Made by a program: the position numbers and the translations under genes
Part shown: positions 32,357-43,300 of the stretch, piece after piece
Layout: each line of letters begins with the position of its first letter
Numbering within the stretch: the stretch's first letter is position 1
Notes under the pieces: generated by a model
The model's database searches: none
Seen by the model: only the letters and a program-made list of their open reading frames with translations
Told to the model about the DNA's origin: nothing
NCBI GenBank assembly: GCA_038503075.1
Contig: JBCAML010000018.1
Coordinates: forward strand, 434,001-498,000
Length of the DNA: 64,000 nt
Origin: Gyromitra esculenta
Taxonomy: Eukaryota > Ascomycota > Pezizomycetes > Pezizales > Discinaceae
Reading direction: 5' to 3'

Positions 32357-33571
32357 ATGCCTACACAAACCCAACTCGACTATCTCCGCACACGCTCGCT
32401 CATAGACTGCGACACGCTCGATATCTCTATCGGACGAGACCTAGGCCCGTTTGTGGATTGCACTTCAAATCAGGTTCCTTCTACCCCCACTTTCTACACT
32501 TTAAAAGGCTAAATGAAGGGGGGGGTTGTAGGCAATTGCTTTTTTCGAGCTCCAGAAGCCAGAACACAAGGATCTAATCGTCGAATCTGCCACGCTCGCA
32601 TCAACGCTTATCGCCGAGGGCGAATTCAAAAATGTCTCAACCGCCGAACTGGCTGTTGAGATCATGATGGTGAAGCTTTCACTCAGGTTTCTACCGTATA
32701 TTAAAGAGCGTCTACATATCCAAACGAATCCCATATATTCAGGTTCATACAACTCGACCCTTTCGAACGCACGGCGTATTATCTCGCTGGTCCGCAAGCT
32801 GTCGCCTATCCCGACTGATAGGATATCGATAAAAATCCCATCGACATATGCGGGACTACGGGCGTGTGCTGTGCTTGAGAAGGAGGGTATACGGACGTTG
32901 GCTACGACACTATTCACCACCTCGCAGGCGGCTGCTGCTGGTGCGGCGGGGTGTACCTATATCGCGCCGTATATAAATGCGCTTAAAGTCCACTTCACGC
33001 CTGGGTTCGAGGATAATACCAAGGTGAAGGGGCTGAAGCTGTGCGTAGTGGCTCAGAAGTACTATCAGCAATGCGGGTACTCGACCAAAGTTCTACCGGC
33101 TAGGTTACTACCCTTTCTCCTCTTATCTCGTTGGTTGCTTGGGGTCGGACTAACGGATGGGGAAAGCTTAACCTCCGCTGCGGAAATCTTGCAGCTTTCG
33201 GGCGCGCACCATATCACTATTCCACCTACACTTTTAAAAGCACTTGCGGCGGAACAATTCACGCCTACTACCTTCGTCAATACATCGCTGTTTGATGTCC
33301 TCCGAGACATAAACGTGCCTGATCCAAGCGACTTTACGAATCTATTGGATGATGAAGCTACCTTCAATGCACAGTTAGAGTCTGAAGACGACGGAAAGAC
33401 GAAACAGGTATTTCCCCACCCCGCCCCGTGCATGCACTACACAGACCCCCGACCCCTAACTAATCAAACAAAAACTAGGCACTCGAAATATTCACCCAGA
33501 TGCAAGAAGGTCTCATCGCCCTCGCCGAAGAAGCCTTAAAAGGGATCGCGAGCGGAAATACGCAGCGGTGA
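32357..33571 (+). CDS. Transaldolase-family protein
   Basis: Four exons, 32357-32473, 32532-33103, 33167-33407 and 33479-33571, encode about 340 residues, usual for transaldolase. The start MPTQTQLDYLRTRSLIDCDTLD continues to LGPFVDCTSNQ. Further on are LHIQTNPIYS, the Schiff-base lysine segment SIKIPSTYAGLRAC, TTLFTTSQAAAAGAAGCTYIAPYI, and ITIPPTLLKALA. Transaldolase moves a dihydroxyacetone unit between sugar phosphates in the non-oxidative pentose phosphate pathway. Fungi carry extra paralogues of uncertain role, and this divergent copy looks like one of them. The third intron phase is supported, but the 5' site of intron 2 is GTTACT, unusual. It lies 0.7 kb from an ARA2-type dehydrogenase that is encoded on the opposite strand (tail to tail). 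Confidence 0.87.
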
Positions 33572-34243
33572 ATTTACTAGAAATTGCATGAGCACTAGCT
33601 TTTAGTTGGGCGTGGGCGCGCGCACCGCCGTAGTAATACTGTTGCGAAATACCTTCTTTTAGAGATTCGTCATGTAAGAAGCCGTCAATAACATGGTAAC
33701 GGCTACAAAAGGGTACATGCATATCGTCTCGATAGATCTACTTTCGGTAGAACTATCGATGTAGTACTAGAACTATAGACTAGGTCATGGATGAATTCGG
33801 CTCTAGACTTGAATAAAGGTCAATAAACTATGGCAACTTCGGCCGTGACTGAGATGTGAAGTGATCTTTGCGCAAGCTAAGAAGCTTCAAACAGGATTGA
33901 ATTAATGACAACATAGGTCAAAGGTCTATTATGTTAAGTCTTTAGACTCCACCTAGCGAGACTCGAGACGCAAGAATGAGCGAGTTCGAGTGATGGGATG
34001 TGACTAAAATACCTGTCCTTCACGCTCGGGCCAGAAACAAATGTGTAAAAATCTAGGGCGAAACGAATTGGTTTGAGAGTTTAAACGGTATGAAGATAGA
34101 GTACTCGATATCAAGTTAAAATGGAGCAAATCAAATGGATGGAAGTGAATTGAAGCTCTAGATTTAGATATACATTGACGGGAATTCGAAATGATCCTAT
34201 ACTACAATAACCTGATTGAAAGATAGATAGCTGCTACTAAGGC
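33572..34243. other. Intergenic between convergent genes
   Basis: 672 bp between the 3' ends of the transaldolase-family and ARA2-type genes. I see no coding region or RNA gene in it. Confidence 0.6.
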
Positions 34244-35296
34244 TTACAGTTTACTCTCTCCAGTTGGCTTCCAAAGGACGTATCCCTTCGGCGGGCTCTC
34301 CCAGCTCCAACCTACCCACTCCCCCAGCAGCTCCCGTACGCCCTTCCACAGCGGTTCCATCTTCTCCACCGCAGCTGTGTCCACGCCGGCATCCTTATAA
34401 GTCCCCAGAATCCCATCCTTCGCCTTCGAAACCTCCCTATACGCCGCAACATTTGCCTCTAGTTCTTCGACATAACTCGCTCCACTAATCGTCGGGCCCT
34501 GTCCCTGCCATTTTGCAAACGCCCACCGCATCGCCACCCCCGGCAGCGTTTCTCCCCGCTCTTGACACCATTTATGAGCCTGCACACACGCCTCCTGCAG
34601 CTCTTTCGGCGCAGGATGAAAGTCACCCGGGAAACTTCCAGACAGCAGCTTCATACTCAACGGCGAAGCATTAATCACCACATCAACCCCCGCATCCCTT
34701 TTCAACCTCACCAACGATTCTGCCAGCTTCTCATTCTGCAAATTATAATGGCAATAACTCTGCACAACATCAACCGGGCGTCCCAGCGTCTCTTTCACGG
34801 CCACTGCAAGCTCCGCTAGCGTGGCAGGAGGGTACCCAGATATACCCACGTAGCGGATCTTCCCCTCATCGGCTAATTCGAATAGCGTGCGTACGGCATC
34901 TATGACTGCCGCTGGCGCAACGAATTCAATGTCATGGCAGAACACCACGTCTAGGTAGCTTGTCTTTAGACGTTCCAGGCTTCGCGCGACACTCTTGCGG
35001 ATCCAGGAGGGGGAGTAGTCAAATTCGAGTTCCTTTATTCGGCCCGCTTTGGTCATGAGGATATAGTCGCTCCTGGCGCGCCCAGAGTGGGAGAGCGCGT
35101 CCCCGATTAGGAGTTCGGAGGGACCGTAGTAGGGGGATGTGTCGATCGCGGTTATTCCTAGGTCAAAGGCACGGCGGATTAGGGCGCGGACGGGGAGAGA
35201 GGAGGGGTCTGGGTTCATTTGGGTGTTGTAGACGCCACCACCGAGGATTATTGGTGGGAGGAGGGTGGATAGTTTTGGACGTGTTGAGGGCGACAT
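34244..35296 (-). CDS. ARA2-type aldo/keto reductase (D-arabinose / L-galactose / L-fucose 1-dehydrogenase family)
   Basis: A single exon of 350 codons from ATG 35296. It is a TIM-barrel aldo/keto reductase: ILGGGVYN at the N-terminus, GITAIDTSPYYGPSE with catalytic Asp and Tyr, the Lys in ILMTKAGR, and the His in VVFCHDIEF. The family includes yeast Ara2 and plant L-galactose dehydrogenase, which oxidise D-arabinose or L-galactose to the 1,4-lactone using NAD+. L-fucose shares the relevant stereochemistry. In fungi Ara2 makes D-arabinono-lactone for erythroascorbate. Here it sits 0.6 kb downstream of a FucP-type permease on the same strand and near a COG3618 lactonase-like gene, which also fits sugar catabolism. 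The substrate is not decided by sequence. Confidence 0.9.
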   Translation of the reverse strand: MSPSTRPKLSTLLPPIILGGGVYNTQMNPDPSSLPVRALIRRAFDLGITAIDTSPYYGPSELLIGDALSHSGRARSDYILMTKAGRIKELEFDYSPSWIRKSVARSLERLKTSYLDVVFCHDIEFVAPAAVIDAVRTLFELADEGKIRYVGISGYPPATLAELAVAVKETLGRPVDVVQSYCHYNLQNEKLAESLVRLKRDAGVDVVINASPLSMKLLSGSFPGDFHPAPKELQEACVQAHKWCQERGETLPGVAMRWAFAKWQGQGPTISGASYVEELEANVAAYREVSKAKDGILGTYKDAGVDTAAVEKMEPLWKGVRELLGEWVGWSWESPPKGYVLWKPTGESKL

Positions 35297-35881
35297 GGTG
35301 AGTGGACGCGTTGGTGGAGGGATTGGAGGGATTGGTGGTGGTGGTGGAGATGGTGGAGAGTTACATTTGAAGTTGATTGTGGGAGGGAGGATCGTGAAGT
35401 GAATTCATGAAGCTCATGCAGGACCACAGCTACGCAGTTGTCGGCAATTGATAGTAATTAGAGACAGTTAGCGAACCGTAGCTGTCTCCATTCTCAGGCT
35501 GAAACTGGCTGCGGAGAGTGGCCGGTGGCTATTGCGGGCCTCTTTTAGTGGTTCCCGCTCTAGTAATAATTGGGATGCATACAGCCATCAGAGATCTGGT
35601 AGCCAACCAACTGTTCTGGCTATTCCGTGCAACTAACAGCCCGCAGCTAGCGTCTGTCTACGTGTAAGGTTCCACAACAATATATTATAATCTCGATCTT
35701 CACCGCGGTAAATGGCATGATAAATATATGGGTTTCATTTATTCCCATGTACCATACTCTAGACCGGTCCGGGTCTCACGATACTCGATCAAGGCTAATC
35801 AACCAAACAAGCAATAGAAACGAAAAGCAAATAAAAAACTCCTCCCAGGCATAATCGTAATGTCCTAATCACAAAAGACAA
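35297..35881. other. Intergenic upstream of the ARA2-type gene
   Basis: 585 bp, including the promoter of the ARA2-type gene (the 100 bases before its ATG are rich in TCCACC repeats on the coding strand) and the 3' end of the permease gene. No gene is seen. Confidence 0.6.
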
Positions 35882-37665
35882 TTAAGACTTGGTGCTCTTC
35901 ATCTCGATATCTTCCACCCCCTCAATGTCCGCTTTCTCGATATCGTCTTTCCCATTGCCCTCCACTCCCACCTGACTGTCCAAGAATCCATCCATTAATC
36001 TCTTAGTTTGCTCGTGGAAGTTCACACCTAGTGGGAAACTATATGCCGCGACGAAGAAAATTAACGGCACAAACATGGCTGTTCCTGTGTTATTAAAGTG
36101 ATCTGCCGTAACTGCCAGCAGCGGCGGTGCAATAGCTCCGCCAATAATAGCGCCAATGACAACTCCAGATCCAATTTTTGTGTGTTTTCCCAGACCGCGG
36201 ATGGAGAGAGTGAAGATTGTAGGGAAGCAGATAGACTCGAAGAAGAGAACGACCATCAAGCAAGCTACAGCCACAAGATTAGCCACTGCACTTATAGTAT
36301 AAATTAGGAGGAATGTCATACCTAAACCAGCATCTCCCTTCGCGCCGATAGCAGCAGATTGGAAGACAATAGCACAGGTGATGTATGCCAGAAACACCTT
36401 CCGCGGTTTGATAAACTTCATCAAGAACACGCCCAGGAACCTTCCAACTGCGAAACAGCCCTGTGCGCCAGCCAAAAAGTTCGCCCCCGCAGCACTCGTA
36501 GTCCCTTTCCGCACTTCAACCACATAGTTCACAAAGTAACTCGCAATGCCAACTATACTCCCACCTACTTAGCCCTATCCCTCCCATCACCTCAAAAGAA
36601 CAGGACAAATACCTTGAGCACCAATATAGCAAAACTGCGAAAACGCCCCCCACCACAACTGATACTGACTCCTCAACGGCTTACTTTCCTCCTCCGTAAA
36701 CACACCCCCAGTATTCTCCATCTGCCGCTCCATATCCGCATCCGTAATCTCTGGAATCCTGCTGATATAAAACACCCCCGCCAGCAAAAACACAAATATC
36801 GCAATGCCGAGATACACCCACTGCACGCTCTGCAGCGAGTTATCCGAAACATGCTTAAACAGCACCTGCGACGCCAGCACCGGCCCAACCACCGTTCCGA
36901 TCGCTTGCACGGCTTGCGCAAAGTTGAGTCGCATCTCGGAGTATTTTGGCGGTCCGCATACCGCGATGTATGGGTTTGCAGCTGTTTCTAGCGTGCCTAG
37001 TCCACTGCCGATAATAAACGTTGCGCCGCAGAAACCCTACAATTGGGGGGAGGGTTGTTAGTTACGAGTCTGCATTGGTTACGAATCTACATTGATGGGG
37101 AAGGGAAGGGGGGAAGAGACGTACGCCAAATGACCGCTTTAGACCCGCGGGCCAGAACATCAGCGCGCCAACACCGTATAGTGTTAATCCCAGCATGAAA
37201 GTCGCCTTGTATCCGAATTTACGGAGAACATAGCCGCCGTATGTCAGCGATGCAATTGGATACGCGCTGTGTAGAAATATAGTAAGCACAGCGAATATCA
37301 ATTGTATCCCATGGAAGGAAGGAAGGATGGATGGATGGATGGATTGGCGATTAGCTATAGAACTGACCCGAAATAGGCGGCTTGCAGCCCAGAGGAGCGG
37401 GAACGTGTTATTCCAAGTGTGTTTTGGAAATGCTTATTCAGGACGTCGAGGAGGCCGTATGCGAAACCCTGGAAGTTGGTTATATATTTATATATCAGTA
37501 AAAATCATCATATGGATTGACGGATGAACTAGCACTAACCCATAGGAAGAATAGAATCGTTACTAGACATAACGGGAATATCGATTGTCGTAATGTCAAG
37601 TTTGACGCGTTCGTTACTTGGTCGTCGCGCGCGCGGAGCGAGTGTTTTCGAAATATCTTAGCCAT
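35882..37665 (-). CDS. FucP-type major facilitator sugar permease (FHS family)
   Basis: Five exons, 37540-37665, 37368-37468, 37125-37266, 36613-37036 and 35882-36552, encode about 487 residues. The ATG at 37665 (MAKIFRKHSLRARDDQ) is the first true ATG of the frame. The protein matches the fucose:H+ symporter family: TILFFLWGFAYGLLDVLNKHFQ in TM1, then GGYVLRKFGYKATFMLGL, the paired GSGLGTLETAANPYIAVCGP in mid-N-half, an acidic central loop, and VRKGTTSAAGANFLAGAQGCFAVGRF in the C-half. About 12 membrane spans and a charged C-tail are expected. Members carry L-fucose, or glucose/galactose. Intron 2 (37267-37367) contains a GGAT repeat. It is transcribed away from the hydrolase gene at 39224, and the two share a 1.56-kb spacer. 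Confidence 0.88.
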
Positions 37666-39223
37666 TGATTTCGATGTTTTAATTTTGGACGAACTTGAAA
37701 CACACACGTTATTTAGGAGTTCGACTGTGGGGGAGAAGAATTCCTGGGGAAAGAAAAGTGTTTAAAAGAAATCCGGGGGTGGGGAAATAAGGAGAACATA
37801 CTTTAATAACTAAACCTCCGATGCTAAATTCTCCTATATATATATACGTACATACCTATTGATCCACAAGCTGGTACCGGTACCGTCAAAGTATATTGCA
37901 ACGTAGCGGCTCGTGAAAATCCAAAACAAGGCTTGTGCATGATGCGGTTACTGATCTTTATTGTTCGCGCCTGAATTGGTCCGATGGCGAAACAATCTTT
38001 GGTGTTTTTGGTTTTGCGTATGCGTACTTCAGGCAACTTTAGGGATTATCCGCGTCTCGTCGCTTGTGCCCTCTGACAGCTTCAGGTAATTGCTCCGCCC
38101 ACCCATGGGAGCAATGCGCGGCCCGAGCCCCCTGGTCATTTCCCCACATGAATGGAAGCGGAGAAAAACGCGGAGAGGGGAGGGCTTGTCTGGATTTCTG
38201 GGGGTTCGGTGGATATTGTGCCGACTGAGCGAGAGAGGAAAGAAGCAAAATCTGAGGTTTGTGATGGCTACGACATTGAGCTGTTTGTCTGGGATTGCTG
38301 AAGTATAGAACAGGATTGCGGGAAAACTGAGGGCTGTCTTTGGTAGTGAAACATATGGAGTGGTATGTTTTCTAGAACACGACGAGTGCTGATACCGTAC
38401 TGGGGAATTACTCGCGAGGTTGTATGGATGGAGATGTAGTATTTATCGAGAGAGAAAAGTTATCCAGGAATCCTAGGTCTAGGCAGCACTATTCGGTACC
38501 AATGGTATCGATATCACGATCGTAATAACACAAACTACCCCCAAACTATGGCAAATTTACATGCGGCACATGGCAAAGATTATTATTTAATGAGGATAGG
38601 AAGCTAGATTGTCGGTGAGTCCGTCAGATGATACTTAGATCTTGGGTTAATTCAGTTGGTAATTAAAGTTCTATGAACATGTAACAGATCTGAATGTAAG
38701 GTGCCCAGCTCTGGCCCAGTCCCCAAATACCAGCGGCTATCGTGCCTCTAACTCGGCCCAATGAACAATCAAGGTTGCAGTAGTAAACAGCTGATTCTGA
38801 GTGCCCTAACTTGCATTTGAGAGCTAGATCAATTGGTAAGAGGTGGATAGTTGCAAGGGCTGCTAGCTGCCTCAGTACTACATTTGTTACTGCTGACACT
38901 ACTATTCACACCACAACCTGGCTTCTCGCAGTAATGGATGCGGTTACTGCGCAGCGTGGGGTAGAGCCACTGATAGAGTAGCTAACCGTTGCCGAGACTC
39001 GGTTATGCGCATGCGTATGGAGATCTTCGCCAGTTCCCCGGATAAATTTACGGGATTCGAAGGTGGGGAAAACGTTGGACTATATGCATGCCGAAGAATT
39101 GTAGAAAAAAGTTAATCCCGAAGAAAATGCACACATCGTGAGAACACTACGAAGGAAATCAATATATTTCTTTTTTCCCCACCCTTTCTATATTCAATTA
39201 ATTGTAGCGAAGGGGGCAAAGCA
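37666..39223. other. Divergent promoter region between permease and amidohydrolase genes
   Basis: About 1.56 kb with no gene seen. It contains a 12-bp perfect palindrome (37873-37884) with a CGG-N2-CCG arrangement and a second GGTACC near 38496. Both divergent genes could be controlled from here. Confidence 0.5.
37873..37885. promoter_or_regulatory. Palindromic CGG/CCG site in the divergent spacer
   Basis: GGTACCGGTACC is a perfect 12-bp palindrome; with the next base it contains CGGTACCG, an inverted pair of CGG half-sites two bases apart. Zn2Cys6 dimers bind paired CGG triplets. It lies about 210 bp from the permease ATG. A single site can arise by chance. Confidence 0.3.
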
Positions 39224-40389
39224 ATGTCATCGTCTTCGAAATTCCTCCTGGATTCCCATATCCATCTTTTCCGCAATGAACATTTATCATCACTAGCATG
39301 GATGACCCCCGAGAACCCGCTCAACAGCCAGCACTCAATCACCGAGTATCTATCATCAGTTTCGCAAAGCACCACACCCCGCGTACCGCTCGGCTTCGTA
39401 TTTGTCGAGACCGACCGAAAATGCCATCTCAATGATGACTCGGGCTGGAAAGATCCATTGGAAGAATTCGAGTTTGTGTACAAGGCGGGAACCGGGAAGG
39501 ATCCACGGTATCGGGATGTCGCAAAAAAAGTATTGGGGATTGTTCCCTGGGCGCCAATACCCAATGGGAGGGATGCGATGCGGAGATACCATGACAAATT
39601 GAGGTCGATTGCTGGGGAGCACGAAGCCAAGATCAGACTGCTTAGGGGCTTCCGATACTTGCTTCAATCTCATCCGCCAGGAGTTATGTTGGATAAGGCA
39701 TTCATCGACTCGCTGATGTGGATGGGTGAAGAGGGGTATGTGTTTGAGTTGACGGTGGATTGTAGAAGTGTTGGGTTATGGCAGTTGGAAGAGTCTGTGG
39801 AGCTTCTGAAAAGAGCTCATGATGGTGTGCCAAGCGATAAGAAGTTGAGATTGATTATTGGTACTTATTTCACTTTTCTATTCCATGTTTTCGTATTATT
39901 CTAACGGATATACATGAAGACCACCTGGCCAAACCCGATCTCCAAATCGCGCCTGAAGAGTTAGCTACCCATCCGTTCTTCAAAACGTGGAAATCTCACT
40001 TAAGAGCTATTGCAGCTTTCCCAGACACGTTCATAAAGCTCTCCGGTGCCTTCTCAGAGCTTCCTCCAGCTCTACTTGAACAGAAAGGCAGGGATAGGGA
40101 AGAGTGGCTCGCTGCTATTCTAGGATACGTCCAACCATGGGTATTTGCCGCGCTAGAAATCTTCGGCACCAAAAGAGCGATCTGGGGAAGCGACTGGCCA
40201 GTATGTACAATCAACGGTGGAAAAGAAACGGCATGGGGATTATGGGTCGAGATCACTGATCGGCTGCTGGAAGCTCGACAATTGAGCGAGCTGGAGAAGG
40301 AGAATATATGGTGGGGGAATGCGCTCAAGGCGTATCGGATAGAACTGGAGGGAGATTTCCAGACAGGTCTAGTAGGGAGCCGTATTTAA
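39224..40389 (+). CDS. COG3618 amidohydrolase-family protein (sugar-lactonase-like)
   Basis: Two exons, 39224-39860 and 39920-40389 (59-bp intron), encode about 368 residues. It is a metal-dependent TIM-barrel hydrolase of the amidohydrolase 2 group: LLDSHIHLFRN at the N-terminus (HxH metal ligands), the His and Asp after the intron in DHLAKPDLQ, and GSDWPVC near the C-terminus carrying the barrel's final Asp. Characterised relatives include L-fucono- and L-rhamnono-lactonases, which open sugar lactones. It diverges from a FucP-type permease and lies near an ARA2-type dehydrogenase whose product would be a lactone. That supports lactonase over other hydrolases, but it is inference. Length is somewhat above the usual 280-340 of the family. 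Confidence 0.85.
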
Positions 40390-43300
40390 CTAATTTGTAC
40401 TTTTCGCCTCTTAGGGTCGGTTGATGGAGTTTTCGTGCTCGTATTATTCTCGCCTACCAAACATCATGGTTAGGTGTTATATGTGGCTATACTTGCTTAT
40501 TACACATGTATTATCTACTTTTAGCTTCTCTAATTCATCCGCATGTGATTCCTGACCCTAGAAGCAGCAGATTATTTTGCCATTCTCTCTGCAGAGTACT
40601 CGTGGTCCAGGGTAAGAACCTGTACACATGTGGTGAATTTGTATGGCGAAATCTCCGTACACCACCAGTCCGTAGCATACAAAGCCACACACCCCGTGTT
40701 TTCATGTTCTTATTCTGGACCACGATTACGTACGTAAAGTAAGTATATCGCGATCTCCACTATACGGCCATACTTCGGGCAAAGGCAACACGGGTGGTAT
40801 CCATCCACAGCTGGCGTGTCAAGAGAGTGGCGAAAACTAATTGTGGCACCACACGTTCTTTTTATCCAATTTCCGGATATTTCAGTTTTAGCGCTTATGG
40901 CTATCAAGCGCTAGGATAAGGAAAATTTGAGCTGCGCAGATAAATCTCGAACCCCACACCGACATGGACGTGGACGAAAGACAGCGGAGACACACTTCGT
41001 CTTTAGCCCCTCGCTATATAATATATCTCAGCGCGACTTTTAGTCAGTTTAACATAAGATTGATCACGTGACTTGATCTTAACGTTTACTCTACTATACT
41101 CTGCTATCCCAGCTGCAGTTTAAGTTTGCAATTTCGTCTATGGGATAATTATCTAGTCAGTCCTTATTATTTTACGTCTCTTGAAAATGCAATTAATCTA
41201 TTTTCTGGGTGGCTAGACTTGTTGTTGGGCCGAGCCAGGCGATATGAATATATGAGCTCTAATCCTGCTAGATCAGAAAAGATCATCAAGACAAAGTTAG
41301 GGGATCTCTTCCGTTTCATTTCCTCGCTAGTACGTGTCTAGAATCGAATTTCCAACTGAAAGAGCCTTACTCGCATGTACTGGTCAGATGCTAATTCGTA
41401 TACGTATACGCCTAATCATCTTCGCCACAACTATTACGGAATGAAAAGCATGGCCAGCAGCATCAAGACTCGAATTCCAAATCATCAGATACCGAGTACC
41501 TAGTCGTGAGGCGCTCGATTGGGGTGGCGAAAGATGAGTCTACTGCTCTTAAGTTGCAATTGTGAAATCTCTTTAGTTACAGCAAAACTTGCATGATAGA
41601 AACATCACGGATACCGGCCAATAGCCAAGAAAACAGTGTGTACAGTCACGTTCGCAAAACCCTGGCACCCTGCTAATCGTTGATAATAAACTAAATAGCT
41701 ACAGATCGAACTGGAAAACAATAATTCAAAAGGGTGGATAGCTGTGGGGATCCTCAAATGCTGAATAACAGCTAACTACTTCATATAACTATCTTCTAAA
41801 AAAACTATAGCCTCAATCCGTCGGCAGTCGTGCTTAATAGAGACGAGGGGTGCCAAGACTTTTCGAACGAGACTGTACATGCATTACCGATCCTGAATAA
41901 GCTGGAAGTTGCCGTTGGGGAAAAAAACCCCCCCAAGACCTACCCTACCTATATCTTCGTTTGAAAAAAGTCGTCTTTGGAGAGCGGTCGTCTCTATAGT
42001 GCTCTAAAACTTCGTTAGAGTCTTCGGTACTCTCTGCGATCCTATTAACCTAACCGTCTTTGAGACACATATTGCTTCATTTCACGCAACCTTGTAGAAT
42101 CCATATCCCGTTAATCTCAAGTTTTCACCGCCTCACTTCGCCAATCATATATATAACCGGGTAAGAAACCAACTAGATCTAGATCTTACACTATCTTGCG
42201 CTAAGAGGGAGGTAGTTTTAAGCGTTCGTCAATCTGCTCTGACCTCCCATGGTAGGTACTTGTCTGAGCCTGAAATTTAATCGAGAGGATCTATCTCCGT
42301 GGTGTTAACGGCTGTGGGATATTACCGTATATTTATCTCTAGGTAAGATCAAGAATTTACAGGAATCTATTTCTTTTGACCCATCGCAAAGATCCCTTTC
42401 TACAGACAGCCACATATGCATGGGAGACACTCTGATCCCATTTACTTCCTGAGCCCAGCCTAGAAGCGGATGTTAAGTATGGTTTTATAGTCATATGTAA
42501 TCACTCGCTAAAACTCTACATGCAAACCGAATGTGTCGCGTTTTTCCGAATACTCTTCAATCTCGTGGAGGAGGCTCTTGATGGGTATGGGAACCAAGGC
42601 CTTGGGTTTTTTTGTGGACACAGGTATGACGAGACATTTGGTCAAGCCGTTGTAGCGATATGTGGGTTGCAACATGTCCATCGAGGGTTAGTCTTGCTCT
42701 TGAAATACCATAAGCAAGAAACGCAATTACACCTACCTATAGCTACAGATACAGTATTTACGATGGAATAGGTGTCCGGCCGGCCGAGACCTATCCTAGA
42801 CCCCAACTACTCCTTAGACCAACCAAGACGATTCGTGGGATATCAAATCCTTTGTAACCCTCCCTGCTAAACGTAGGGCTCAAAACACAGTAATGACAAG
42901 ACCAGGTTCGCAGCCAAAGCGAGCTAGACGCTGGGGCGCAAGAATATAAACCACGATAATGTATCGACTAGCACGAAGGCAAATCGAAGCACTGGCTTCG
43001 AATCTAGGAATCCCATGACCACACGTACGCACAAGGTTAAACTTCGCGTCTGTAGGTGGGTGGGTGGTGAGGGTGTCTGTTGTGGCCCGCTGTCGTACTG
43101 AGTATCTGCAAGCGCACCCGAACAAGGTAATACGAACAAGGTTGCTCTCGGTAAGCATCCCCCGACAAGCGAGCGTCTCGAGAAATTCGTGAGTCCACAC
43201 ACGTCTAGTCTGTGCTTCAGCACCAAGCAACAACAAGGTACCAGTTTTCTTGTGGCGTCCGTTTCACAACCCTATTTACAATTTCTTTTTTTCTCTTGGC

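Noticed and set aside
37665..37707. Longer permease N-terminus starting at 37707
   Set aside because: The codon at 37707 is GTG; the first ATG in frame is at 37665 and begins a typical permease N-terminus.
40900..40990. GTTCGAG-containing tRNA-like T arm on the minus strand
   Set aside because: Flanking bases do not form a T stem, and no acceptor or anticodon stem can be drawn.
42520..42771. 83-codon ATG frame in the gene desert
   Set aside because: Too short and without recognisable features or supporting exons.
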